A stretch of DNA of 64,000 bases. It comes from Pseudomonas sp. B33.4 (GTDB lineage Bacteria > Pseudomonadota > Gammaproteobacteria > Pseudomonadales > Pseudomonadaceae). Position 1 is the first letter of the stretch, and the number at the start of each line of letters is the position of its first letter. Below are positions 37,459 through 46,277 of this stretch, one piece after another. The notes below the pieces were generated by a model that was not told where the DNA came from, did no database searches, and saw only the letters and a program-made list of their open reading frames with translations. A program made the translations under genes and the position numbers. The stretch is taken from NCBI RefSeq assembly GCF_034555375.1, contig NZ_CP140706.1, forward strand, positions 921,001 through 985,000, given 5' to 3'.

Positions 37459-38874
37459 TTACAGGATGTTGAACGGGATGGTGGTTACGAGGCGGAACTC
37501 GTTGATGCTGCCATCCAGCTGATTATCACTGGCACGGTGCGCAGTGTAGGTTGCGCGGATTGCTGTAGCTTTGAGCGGACCACTTTGAACGGCATAGGCA
37601 GCACCGATCCCGTATTCGTAGTGGTGTTCGCCATCCATCGCCAGCACGCTGTCGTAAGCGCCGCCTTTGTAGTGAGTGCCGTCGATGCCCCAACCACGAG
37701 CGCTGTAGATGTTGAACTTCAGGCCTGGCACGCCATATTCAGCCATGTTCAGACCGTAAGCGACCTGGAAGGATTTCTCGTTCGGGCCGTTGAAGTCCGA
37801 GAGCAGGGAGTTGGCCAGGTAAATACCGTTGGTTTCGTGCAGGTAGTCGAAGTACTCGTCACCGTTAATTTCCTGGTACGAGAAGGTCAGGCTATGGGCC
37901 TGGTGAGTCAGACCCAGCGACAGCGAGTAGGTGTCGTTGTCGATTTCGCCCAGCTTCTTTTTGCCTTCATCTACGGTCTTGTAGTAGTTCAGACCGGTAG
38001 TCAGGCTGAGGATCTGGCTGTCGCCCAGTTCGTGGGTAGCGCCGAAGTAGTACTGTTTCCACATGTCTTCAGCCTGAGTTGCCCACAGGCTGGTTTTCAG
38101 ACTGGCAAACGGCTGGTAGGAAATACCAGCGGTGTTGACGTGATCAATTTCAATGAGCGTGTCAGCATATTCGGAGCGGAACTTGCGCTGGCTTTCTTCC
38201 ATACGTGGCGAGTTCTTGTCGAACGTGGCGATGTCGAAGGTCAGGTTTTCCAACTCTTCGCTGTGCAGGCTGACACCTTGGAAGCTCGAAGGAAGAGCGC
38301 GGTTGCCGATCACATCGACCATCGGGCTGCTGAAGTTTTGGCGGCCGGCGGTCAGAGTGGTATTTGAAACCCGCGCCTTGACGTTGGCCAGACCCAGTTT
38401 GCTCCACTGTCCCTCCGCATCGCCACCATCTCGGGTCAGGGTCCGGTTGTTACCGGAGGCGACGTTAGGAATCGGCGCCCCACCGACGTTTGCAGCGAGG
38501 TTTTTGCGATCACGCTCAAGAGCTACAGCGTTGTAGACCGCCACTTCAGTGCTGATGCCGACAGTACCTTCGGTGAACCCCGAGTTGTACTTGAGAATCG
38601 TGCCTTGTACCCAGTTGATCCGGCGATCAGTAAGTTCGGTTGTACCGTTTTTTTGGTACTTGAACTTGGCACCACGTTTCAATTGCTCATTGGCGTACCA
38701 GTTACGCGTCGTACCGGAAATCGACTGTCCTTCGACGAAGCCGGTTGCTTCAGCCTGGGCGCTCTTGGTGTTGACGGTCACCGGGGTGAACGCCTGACTT
38801 TGGGTTTCCGCATAAGCCGTGGCGGTGATGCTGCTGATGGCCAGGGCCAGTATCGCGGTGCTGCTCAGTTTCAT
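37459..38874 (-). CDS. opdP: OprD-family outer-membrane porin (OpdP-like)
   Basis: A 471-residue porin of the OprD family. The signal peptide is residues 1-22 (ITATAYAET), then an 18-strand barrel region ending FRLVTTIPFNIL. Barrel hallmarks include ARVSNTTLTAGRQNF and NVTLT-type strands. Its location inside the dpp locus matches opdP (PA4501), the glycine-glutamate dipeptide channel of P. aeruginosa. It should admit small peptides that the neighbouring binding proteins capture. A palindrome about 80 bp upstream may be its operator. Confidence 0.92.
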   Translation of the reverse strand: MKLSSTAILALAISSITATAYAETQSQAFTPVTVNTKSAQAEATGFVEGQSISGTTRNWYANEQLKRGAKFKYQKNGTTELTDRRINWVQGTILKYNSGFTEGTVGISTEVAVYNAVALERDRKNLAANVGGAPIPNVASGNNRTLTRDGGDAEGQWSKLGLANVKARVSNTTLTAGRQNFSSPMVDVIGNRALPSSFQGVSLHSEELENLTFDIATFDKNSPRMEESQRKFRSEYADTLIEIDHVNTAGISYQPFASLKTSLWATQAEDMWKQYYFGATHELGDSQILSLTTGLNYYKTVDEGKKKLGEIDNDTYSLSLGLTHQAHSLTFSYQEINGDEYFDYLHETNGIYLANSLLSDFNGPNEKSFQVAYGLNMAEYGVPGLKFNIYSARGWGIDGTHYKGGAYDSVLAMDGEHHYEYGIGAAYAVQSGPLKATAIRATYTAHRASDNQLDGSINEFRLVTTIPFNIL

Positions 38875-38953
38875 GGGTGAAGCTCCTTTACTTTCTTTTT
38901 ATGCCGGCTTTTTTTGGTATGCCGGTTATTGGTTTAGAACTCATTCACACATC

Positions 38954-38965
38954 GCAAACGTTTGC
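38954..38965. promoter_or_regulatory. Perfect palindrome GCAAACGTTTGC, LacI/Cra-type operator candidate
   Basis: A 12-bp perfect palindrome 80 bp upstream of the porin start. Its AAACGTTT core is the same as in the Cra operator at 4310-4321, and the whole resembles LacI-family (PurR-like) sites. Which regulator binds is unknown. Confidence 0.45.
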
Positions 38966-39049
38966 AAAAGGCCGGATTGGCGAATTTCGGCAAAGCGCTT
39001 GCGTGAGGGGCTAGACAGCGCCCCCCAGCGTTGCGGCTAATCGTCTGGT

Positions 39050-40648
39050 TTAATCGATACCGACACCCGAGAACACGTTGCGACCGAACGGGCTGACTTT
39101 GAACCCTTCGATCCTGGCGCTTAACGGTTGGTTGACCGTCGAGTGGGCGACAGGCGTGATCGGCACTTGCTGTTTAAGCAATTGCTGAGCCTGTTTGTAG
39201 AGCACGGTGCGCTGGTCGCGGTCGGTGACGATCTTGGCCTCTTTGATCAGCTTGTCGTAAGCCGGATCGCACCACATCGAGTAGTTGTTGCCGCCGATGG
39301 CGTCGCAGCTGTACAGCGTGCCGAGCCAGTTGTCCGGATCCCCATTGTCACCGGTCCAGCCGATCAGGCTGATGTCGTGCTCGCCGTTCTTGGTGCGCTT
39401 GATGTACTCGCCCCATTCGTAACTGACGATCTTCACTTTCAGACCGATCTTCGCCCAGTCTGCCTGGAGCATTTCAGCCATCAGTTTGGCGTTGGGGTTG
39501 TACGGACGCTGCACCGGCATCGCCCACAGGGTGATCTCGGTGCCTTCCTTGACGCCAGCGGCCTTGAGTAGCTCTTTGGCTTTTTCCGGGTTGTAGGCGG
39601 CGTCTTTGATGCTGTCGTCGTAGGACCATTGGGTCGGCGGCATGGCGTTGACGGCCAGTTGGCCGGCGCCTTGATAAACAGCGTTGAGAATCCCCTGTTT
39701 ATTCACAGCCATGTCCAGCGCCTGACGCACTTCGAGCTGGTCGAAAGGCTTGTGGCGCACGTTATAGGCGATGTAGCCGAGGTTGAAGCCTGGCTTGGAA
39801 ATCAGTTGCAGTTTTGGATCGGCCTTCAGCGCTTCAACATCGGCAGGGCGCGGATGCAGGGTGATCTGGCACTCGCCCGCCTTGAGCTTCTGCACGCGGA
39901 CCGAGGCGTCGGTGTTGATTGCAAAGATCAGGTTGTCGAGTTTGACCCGGCTCGGATCCCAGTAATGTTTATTACCGGTGTAACGGATGTTCGAGTCTTT
40001 CTGATAACTCTTGAACACGAACGGCCCGGTGCCGATCGGTTTCTGGTTGATGTCGCTCGGTTTGCCTTCAGCCAGCAGCTTGTCGGCGTATTCGGCGGAC
40101 AGGATGGCGGCGAAGCTCATGGCGATGTTCTGAATGAACGCGGCGTCGACACTGTTGAGCGTGAACTCCACGGTCAGCGGCCCGGTCTTCTCGACCTTGG
40201 CGATGTTCTTGTTCAGGCTCATCCCGTTGAAATACGGGAACTCGGTTGGATAAGCCTTACGGAAAGGTTGCTGTGCATCGAGCATGCGATTAAACGTGAA
40301 CAGCACGTCGTCGGCGTTGAAATCGCGGGTTGGCTTGAAGTACGGCGTTGTATGAAATTTCACACCTTCACGCAGGTGAAAGGTGTACTTGAGACCATCC
40401 TCGGAAATGTCCCACTTGGTGGCCAGACCGGGTACGACATTGGTCGCGCCTTTTTCGAACTCGACGAGACGGTTGTAGATCGGTTCGGCGGCGTCGTTAT
40501 CCGTCGCTGTTGTGTACTGCGCGGTATCGAAACCGGCCGGGCTGCCTTCGGAGCAGAACACCAGACTTTTGCTGGCGGCGAAACTGGCGGACGAGGCGGC
40601 CAACAGGCCGGCGCCCAGCAATGCGGAAAAAACCAAGGTATGGCGCAT
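39050..40648 (-). CDS. Peptide-binding protein, DppA-like (third in order)
   Basis: A 532-residue family-5 binding protein. The signal peptide ends near SASFAAS (about residue 25). The mature chain begins LVFCSEGSPAGFD and contains VQRPYNPNAKLMAEMLQ, with the ligand-site region GWTGDNGDPDNWL. GAGGGAG precedes its ATG at 40648. It is closely similar to the next two genes upstream. No lipobox, so free periplasmic. Confidence 0.93.
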   Translation of the reverse strand: MRHTLVFSALLGAGLLAASSASFAASKSLVFCSEGSPAGFDTAQYTTATDNDAAEPIYNRLVEFEKGATNVVPGLATKWDISEDGLKYTFHLREGVKFHTTPYFKPTRDFNADDVLFTFNRMLDAQQPFRKAYPTEFPYFNGMSLNKNIAKVEKTGPLTVEFTLNSVDAAFIQNIAMSFAAILSAEYADKLLAEGKPSDINQKPIGTGPFVFKSYQKDSNIRYTGNKHYWDPSRVKLDNLIFAINTDASVRVQKLKAGECQITLHPRPADVEALKADPKLQLISKPGFNLGYIAYNVRHKPFDQLEVRQALDMAVNKQGILNAVYQGAGQLAVNAMPPTQWSYDDSIKDAAYNPEKAKELLKAAGVKEGTEITLWAMPVQRPYNPNAKLMAEMLQADWAKIGLKVKIVSYEWGEYIKRTKNGEHDISLIGWTGDNGDPDNWLGTLYSCDAIGGNNYSMWCDPAYDKLIKEAKIVTDRDQRTVLYKQAQQLLKQQVPITPVAHSTVNQPLSARIEGFKVSPFGRNVFSGVGID

Positions 40649-40907
40649 GACGCTCCCTCTTTTTTAGTGTTGTTCAATGCGCCGCCGTCCCATCCGGAGA
40701 CGTTTGGCTGCATCGAGCTCAATCCAGTACGTACGGCAAACCGGTGGCCCACACAGAAACTGGTCAGTACCCGACGGTAGGGGCCGCGGTCCTGGCAGTA
40801 AATGCGTAAATGCCTTAAAGCTCGTAGGAAAAGGCGACACGTCCTATACCGCTGCGGTAATCCACAGTGGAATTGGCTGTAGGCAATTTCCTAAATTCCC
40901 GGCAGGT

Positions 40908-40940
40908 AAAACAGCGGCGACGTTAAAAACGTCGCCGCTG
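40908..40940 (-). terminator. Terminator after the second binding-protein gene
   Basis: Thirteen-base-pair perfect stem CAGCGGCGACGTT/AACGTCGCCGCTG with a three-base loop, followed by TTTT on the minus strand. It indicates that the binding-protein genes are partly separate transcripts. Confidence 0.85.
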
Positions 40941-40947
40941 CAGTGCC

Positions 40948-42573
40948 TTATTTGCTGACGCTGACGCCGTAGAAGGAGTTCAAGCCGAATGGGCTGATCT
41001 TGAAATCCTGCACGTTGGCGCGCATGGGTTGATACACCGTCGAGTGAGCGATAGGTGTCATCGGGACTGCATCTTTGAGGACGTGTTGTGCCTCTTTGTA
41101 CAGTTCGGTGCGCTTACCTTGGTCGGTTGTGCGCTTGGCTTCTTTGACAAGGCCGTCGAACTTCTTGTCGCACCACTTGGAGAAGTTGTTGCCGCTGAGC
41201 GAATCGCAACCGAACAGCACATTCAGCCAGTTGTCCGGATCACCATTGTCACCGCTCCAGCCAATGATCATGGCCTGGTTCTCGCCACCTTTGGAGCGCT
41301 TGATGTACTCGCCCCACTCGTAGCTGGTGATCTTCACTTTCAAGCCGATCTTGGCCCAGTCGGACTGGAGCATTTCAGCCATCAGTTTGGCGTTCGGGTT
41401 GTACGGACGCTGAACCGGCATCGCCCACAGCACGATCTCGGTACCTTCCTTGACGCCGGCTTCCTTGAGCAGCTGTTTGGCTTTCTCAGGATCGTACTTG
41501 GCATCTTTGATGGTGGTGTCGTAAGACCACTGGGTCGGCGGCATGGCGTTGACGGCGAGTTGGCCGGCGCCCTGGTAAACCGAGTCGATGATCTGTGGTT
41601 TGTTCACAGCCATGTCCAGCGCCTGACGGACGCGCAGGTCAGCCAGTGGGTTGGCTTCGTTGCTGCCCTTGACCTTGTCCATCACGTTGTAGGCGATGTA
41701 ACCCAGGTTGAAACCAGCCTGGTCAGGCATCTTCAGGGTCTTGTCTTCTTTCAGCGCTTTCAGGTCGGCCGGACGCGGGAACAGAGTGACCTGGCACTCG
41801 TTCTTTTTCAGCTTCTGAATACGTACCGACGGGTCGGTGGTGATGGCGAAGATCAGGTTGTCGATCTTCACATCCTCAGGCTTCCAGTAATCCTTGTTGC
41901 CGGTGTAACGGATGTTGGAATCTTTCTGGTAGCTCTTGAACACGAACGGACCAGTGCCGATCGGCTTCTGGTTGATGTCGGCAGCCTTGCCTTCTTTCAG
42001 CAGCTGCGCTGCGTACTCGGCGGACTGCACCGAGGCGAAGCTCATGGCCATGTTCTGAATGAATGCAGCGTCGACTTCTTTCAAAGTGAACTTGACGGTG
42101 TGGTCGTCGACTTTGTCGATCTTGGTGATGTTGGTGTCCATCCCCATGTCGGTGAAGTACGGGAATTCGGTCGGGTACGCCTTACGGAACGGGTCATCCT
42201 TGTTAATCATGCGATTGAAGGTGAACAGTACGTCGTCGGCGTTGAACTCACGAGTCGGCTTGAAATACGGGGTGGTGTGGAACTTGACGCCTTCGCGCAG
42301 GTGGAAGGTGTACGTCAGGCCGTCATCGGAAATGTCCCACTTGGTCGCCAGACCAGGAATCACGGCGGTGCCGCCGCGCTCGAACTGGGTCAGGCGGTTG
42401 AACATGGTTTCGGCTGAGGCGTCGAAGTCGGTTCCGGTGGTGTACTGGCCTGGGTCGAAACCGGCCGGGCTGCCTTCGGAGCAGAACACCAGGTTAGTCG
42501 CAGCGGATGCGAAAGGTGCGGAGGCTAACAAGCCTGCGCCGACTAAAAACGGAATGACCGCGTGTTTAAGCAT
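40948..42573 (-). CDS. Peptide-binding protein, DppA-like (second in order)
   Basis: A 541-residue family-5 binding protein. The signal peptide ends near FASAATN (about residue 26), then LVFCSEGSPAGFDPGQYTTG. It has the same VQRPYNPNAKLMAEMLQ and GWSGDNGDPDNWL blocks as its neighbour. I chose the ATG at 42573, which follows GAGG; an ATG at 42597 adds eight polar residues. The genes upstream and downstream are paralogues, so the locus arose by tandem duplication. Confidence 0.93.
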   Translation of the reverse strand: MLKHAVIPFLVGAGLLASAPFASAATNLVFCSEGSPAGFDPGQYTTGTDFDASAETMFNRLTQFERGGTAVIPGLATKWDISDDGLTYTFHLREGVKFHTTPYFKPTREFNADDVLFTFNRMINKDDPFRKAYPTEFPYFTDMGMDTNITKIDKVDDHTVKFTLKEVDAAFIQNMAMSFASVQSAEYAAQLLKEGKAADINQKPIGTGPFVFKSYQKDSNIRYTGNKDYWKPEDVKIDNLIFAITTDPSVRIQKLKKNECQVTLFPRPADLKALKEDKTLKMPDQAGFNLGYIAYNVMDKVKGSNEANPLADLRVRQALDMAVNKPQIIDSVYQGAGQLAVNAMPPTQWSYDTTIKDAKYDPEKAKQLLKEAGVKEGTEIVLWAMPVQRPYNPNAKLMAEMLQSDWAKIGLKVKITSYEWGEYIKRSKGGENQAMIIGWSGDNGDPDNWLNVLFGCDSLSGNNFSKWCDKKFDGLVKEAKRTTDQGKRTELYKEAQHVLKDAVPMTPIAHSTVYQPMRANVQDFKISPFGLNSFYGVSVSK

Positions 42574-42781
42574 GTTGGCCTCATGATTTGTTGTCATTTT
42601 TTAGTTGTGAGGTACGACCTCGTGAGTCGTGCCTGCGGATACTTATGCAGGGGCCATACCCAATGCAAGATCCAGAGTGTGAGTGAGCGTTAAACCGTGG
42701 CACGAACGTACCTTAATGTCGCATCTGTATAACTTCTGACGCATTTGACCGTTTGCGGGTGGTTTTTACGGTGCAAATGAA

Positions 42782-42829
42782 GCCCCAAAACGGTGCGTTG
42801 GTCACGTTGTGCGCGCCGCCTTGGGGCTC
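42782..42829 (-). terminator. Weak terminator candidate after the first binding-protein gene
   Basis: GCCCCAA/TTGGGGC arms face each other across about 32 bases, without a good T run. A hairpin is plausible, but termination is unsure. Confidence 0.35.
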
Positions 42830-42833
42830 GGTG

Positions 42834-44435
42834 TTACTTATTTATACCGACGCCATAGAAGGGGGTTAGACCGAAGGGGCTGATACGGAAGTCGGTGACT
42901 TCCTTGCGCAGTGGCTGGAACACCGTTGAGTTGGCAATCGGTGTGATCGGCACTTGCTGTTTAAGGATCAGTTGCGCCTGTTGATACAGTTTTACCCGCT
43001 GCGCTTTGTCGGTGGACAACTTGGCTTGTTGCACCAGTTTGTCGTAGGCCGGATCGCACCATTTGGCGTAGTTACTGCCTTTTACCGCCGCGCAGCTGTA
43101 GAGCACGCCAAGCCAGTTGTCCGGGTCACCGTTGTCACCTGTCCAACCGTAGATCATCGCGTCGTGTTCGCCATTTTTCGCGCGCTTGATGTACTCGCCC
43201 CATTCATAGCTGACGATGTTGGCCTTGATGCCGATTTTCTCCCAATCCTGCTGGATCATCTGCGCCGACATGCGCGCATTCGGGTTCGAAGCGCGTTGCA
43301 CTGTCATTGCCCAGAGGTTGATGGTTGTACCCGGCGCAACCCCTGCTTCTTTCAGTAGCACCCGGGCTTTGACCGGGTCGTAGGGAGCGTCCTTGATGGT
43401 CGGGTCATACGACCATTGCGCCGGCGGCAAGGCGTTTTGCGCCAACTGGCCGGCGCTTTGGTAAACGGCTTTGATGATTGCCGGTTTGTCGATGGCCATG
43501 TCCAGCGCCTGACGCACCTTGAGCTGATCGAGTGGCGCGTGGGTGGTGTTGTAGGCGAGGAAACCGAGATTGAAACCGGCCTGTTTGAGTACGCGCAGGT
43601 TCGGGTCTTTTTCCATCACTTCGATGTCGGCCGGGCGTGGGTAGCCGCTGACCTGGCATTCGCCGGCCTTGAGTTTTTGCAGGCGTACGGCGGCGTCCGG
43701 GGTGATCGAGAAAATCAGGTTATCGATCTTCACGTCCTCGGGTTTCCAGTAGGCCGTGTTGGCGGCGTAGCGGATCTGCGAGTCCTTCTGGTAGCGCTTG
43801 AACACGAACGGGCCGGTGCCGATGGGTTTCTGGTTGAGGTCGGCGGCTTTGCCTTCTTTCAACAGTTGTGCGGCGTATTCGGCTGATTGCACTGAGGCGA
43901 AGCTCATGGCGAGGTTTTGCACAAATGCGGCGTCGACGTTGTTGAGGTTGAAGCGCACGGTGTTGTCGTCGAGTTTTTCTACCGATTTGATTGTGGTGTT
44001 CAGGCCCATGTCGGTGAAGTAGGGGGATTCGGCGGGGTAGGCCTTGCGGAAGGCGTTTTCCGGGTCGAGCAGGCGCTGGAAGGTGAAGAGCACGTCGTCG
44101 GCGTTGAAGTCTCGGGTGGGTTTGAAATAGTCGGTGGTGTGGAATTTTACGTTTTGGCGCAGGTGGAAGGTGTATTGCAGGCCGTTGCTGGAGACGTCCC
44201 ATTTTGTCGCCAGGCCGGGTTCGATGTCGGTGCCGCCGCGTTTGAATTGGGTGAGGCGGTTGAAGACGGTTTCGGCAGAGGCGTCGAAGTCGGTGCCGCT
44301 GGTGTATTGGCTGGGGTCGAAGCCTGCGGGGCTGGCTTCGGAGCAGTAGACCAGGGTTGTGGCGGCGTTGGCGATCGGGGTTATGGCTGTTAGTGCGAGG
44401 GTGATTAATAGTGGTTTGAGGGTGAATCTTTCCAT
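42834..44435 (-). CDS. Peptide-binding protein, DppA-like (first in order)
   Basis: A 533-residue family-5 binding protein. The signal peptide ends near PIANAAT (about residue 25), then LVYCSEASPAGFDPSQYTSG. The ligand region reads GWTGDNGDPDNWLGVLYSC. It is the first gene of the minus-strand peptide locus. Compared with the next gene its VQR block is VQRASNPNARMSAQMIQ, so it is a diverged paralogue that may prefer other peptides. Confidence 0.92.
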   Translation of the reverse strand: MERFTLKPLLITLALTAITPIANAATTLVYCSEASPAGFDPSQYTSGTDFDASAETVFNRLTQFKRGGTDIEPGLATKWDVSSNGLQYTFHLRQNVKFHTTDYFKPTRDFNADDVLFTFQRLLDPENAFRKAYPAESPYFTDMGLNTTIKSVEKLDDNTVRFNLNNVDAAFVQNLAMSFASVQSAEYAAQLLKEGKAADLNQKPIGTGPFVFKRYQKDSQIRYAANTAYWKPEDVKIDNLIFSITPDAAVRLQKLKAGECQVSGYPRPADIEVMEKDPNLRVLKQAGFNLGFLAYNTTHAPLDQLKVRQALDMAIDKPAIIKAVYQSAGQLAQNALPPAQWSYDPTIKDAPYDPVKARVLLKEAGVAPGTTINLWAMTVQRASNPNARMSAQMIQQDWEKIGIKANIVSYEWGEYIKRAKNGEHDAMIYGWTGDNGDPDNWLGVLYSCAAVKGSNYAKWCDPAYDKLVQQAKLSTDKAQRVKLYQQAQLILKQQVPITPIANSTVFQPLRKEVTDFRISPFGLTPFYGVGINK

Positions 44436-44555
44436 GGAGTCCCCGGGGATTTGGAGGTGGTTGTCGGTTTAGGTTAGCGGGGATTTGGGGGTGTTCGGAA
44501 ATATCGTTTTTCCTGTTGGAGTGTCTATCTCGGTATATGTAGGGGGCTTTTTCGG

Positions 44556-44965
44556 GTACATATCCGTTGCTGCGGTAACGGCGGCTTAGGGTTCCGCCCT
44601 TACGGCGGGTCACCTTTTCCAAACGCCGAAAAGGTAACCCAAAAGGCTTGCTCCTGCGTGCGGCCCGCTCGCTGGGGCTCGGGGTTCCTTCGCTGCGGTA
44701 TTGATCCGGGCGCAGCGCCTACGGTTTGCTTCGCTGCACCTCCTCTCGCTGTGTTTGGCTGCGCCAAACGGTCGCTGCGCTCCCACGCCCGGATCAATCC
44801 CTCCACTCAGCCTTCCGACGTCGCCCGTGGATCAAGATCAAGAGCAGGCGAGCTGACACTCGGCCTATTGAGTAGTGAAGAGCGGGTGTTCGGCTTTGGT
44901 TTTGTGGTGGATTCGCCCCTCACCCCAGCCCTCTCCCCAAGGAGAGGGAGCCGATTTTTGGGCTT
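44556..44965. repeat. Composite intergenic repeat, copy B
   Basis: Near-identical to 29311-29740 over most of its length (shared edge TATCCGTT, CCGCCCTTACGGCGGG, GTTTGGCTGCGCCAAAC, GATCAAGATCAAGAGCAGG). It continues directly into the tandem array at 44966. Confidence 0.8.
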
Positions 44966-45412
44966 TTCAGAATCTGAGTTCAACGCGGTATCGCACGTCG
45001 GCGTAGCTCTCCCAAACACCTCGGTCAGTTCCCTCTCCCTCCGGGAGAGGGCTAGGGTGAGGGGCTTTTGATCTGTTTCAGAATCTGAGTTCAACACGGC
45101 AATCGCACGTCGGCGTAACTCTCCCAAACACCTCGGTCAGTTCCCTCTCCCTCCGGGAGAGGGCTAGGGTGAGGGGCTTTTGATCTGTTTCAGAATCTGA
45201 GTTCAACACGGCAATCGCACGTCGGCGTAACTCTCCCAAACACCTCGGTCAGTCCCCTCTCCCTCCGGGAGAGGGCTAGGGTGAGGGGCTTTTGATCTGT
45301 TTCAGAATCTGAGTTCAACACGGCAATCGCACGTCGGCGTAACTCTCCCAGACACCTCGGTCAGTCCCCTCTCCCTCCGGGAGAGGGCTAGGGTGAGGGT
45401 TGGCTTTTTGAC
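44966..45412. repeat. Tandem array of four 112-bp units
   Basis: Units begin at about 44966, 45077, 45189 and 45301 with TTCAGAATCTGAGTTCAAC. Each carries GCACGTCGGCGTA, CCTCGGTCAGT, the palindrome CTCTCCCTCCGGGAGAG and GGGTGAGGG. Units 2-4 are almost identical and unit 1 has a few changes. A single unit ends copy A at 29745-29842. There are no unique spacers, so it is not CRISPR. Confidence 0.9.
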
Positions 45413-45497
45413 TGTTTAAATCTGTGTCAGATAACCAGAACCTTCCCACAAGGTTTTCAGGTTGTCTGTCGGACGTGCGCTCTCTAGGCTCTGGTTG

Positions 45498-45708
45498 TCG
45501 CTGAAGACTCAGCGATCGGGAGGTGAGATTCCCGGTTATTGAATTTGGAAACCTGCACAAGCCACCCCATAATCGCCGCCAGCTCATGCTGTCAGCAGTT
45601 TTTATGGCGGCTATGTACGGGCGGACTTTTGTCCGGCCGGGTTGGTTTCCTTACCGGTAATCTCACTCCGTACATAGTTGCCACCTCATTTTCCGAGTGA
45701 GATCGGAA
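45498..45708 (+). ncRNA. Structured 5' leader of the DUF6124-type gene
   Basis: By hand folding: hairpin 45498-45515 (TCGCTGA/TCAGCGA); hairpin 45517-45534 (CGGGA/TCCCG) with loop GGTGAGAT; a 16-bp helix 45605-45620 with 45668-45683 that includes two G-U pairs and encloses two hairpins (45622-45635 CGGAC/GTCCG, and 45637-45657 CCGG/CCGG); then hairpin 45691-45708 (TTCCGA/TCGGAA) with loop GTGAGA. The linker ATCTCAC (45660-45666) is complementary to both GTGAGA loops. An alternative helix 45575-45581/45605-45611 competes with the long stem. Function is unknown; cis-regulation of the next gene is inferred. Confidence 0.55.
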
Positions 45709-45740
45709 ATGAATGGCGTCAGTTCATAAGGAAATTTTCC

Positions 45741-46097
45741 ATGGATAAATTGATACCTGACCCACCCCTCGATACCCCACTCGAAGACGCCATCCGCGCC
45801 GACGACCAAATCAAAACCCGCGAAGCCATCAAACGCGCCCTGGATTTCTACCTCAGTCCCGAACCCCTAAAACCCCGGCAACCCAGCACGATGTTCCTGA
45901 TCCAGCCGAACATCGACACCGAAAGCCTGCTGGCGCATGCCTGTGAATCACTGGCGTCGGCGAACACGTTAACCGGTAACTTTGCCGATCAGTTGGGCCG
46001 GCCTGAGCGTAATACGGCGTTGGCGATTCAGCAGATCATCATGCTGGCCGAGCTGGCGGTGAATCGGGCGCTGGATCGGGTTGATCCGCAGACATAA
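45741..46097 (+). CDS. DUF6124-type small protein
   Basis: A 118-residue soluble protein starting MDKLIPDPPLDTP, a hallmark of a Pseudomonas-specific family (DUF6124/DUF3077-like) with no known function. It has an N-terminal proline-rich segment and a C-terminal helical part (LLAHACESLASANTL, IQQIIMLAELAVNRAL). AAGGAAA lies upstream of the ATG at 45741. It follows a long structured leader. It stands alone, with a terminator about 130 bp downstream. Confidence 0.85.
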   Translation: MDKLIPDPPLDTPLEDAIRADDQIKTREAIKRALDFYLSPEPLKPRQPSTMFLIQPNIDTESLLAHACESLASANTLTGNFADQLGRPERNTALAIQQIIMLAELAVNRALDRVDPQT

Positions 46098-46122
46098 TCA
46101 GTCTGATCCACCGCGTTATCGT

Positions 46123-46190
46123 TCTTCGCGAGCAGGCTCGCTCCCACATTGGAATGCGTTCAACCTGTGGGAGCGAGCCTGCTCGCGAAG
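46123..46190. repeat. REP-type inverted pair, short spacer
   Basis: TTCGCGAGCAGGCTCGCTCC and its complement lie about 20 bp apart, giving the most compact copy in the window. Confidence 0.85.
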
Positions 46191-46228
46191 GCGGCGGATT
46201 GTTCGCTATAAATCCCAGGCACAAAAAA

Positions 46229-46258
46229 ACCGCCGATCATTCACCGATCGGCGGCTTT
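46229..46258. terminator. Bidirectional terminator
   Basis: CCGCCGATC/GATCGGCGG with a seven-base loop, followed by CTTTTT on the plus strand and by GGTTTTTTT on the minus strand. It ends the DUF6124-type gene (+) and the SIMPL gene (-). Confidence 0.88.
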
Positions 46259-46277
46259 TTATTCAGCCCACATCAAA

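Noticed and set aside
44966..45412. Regularly spaced repeats as a possible CRISPR array
   Set aside because: The whole 112-bp unit is repeated with no unique spacers, and there are no cas genes.
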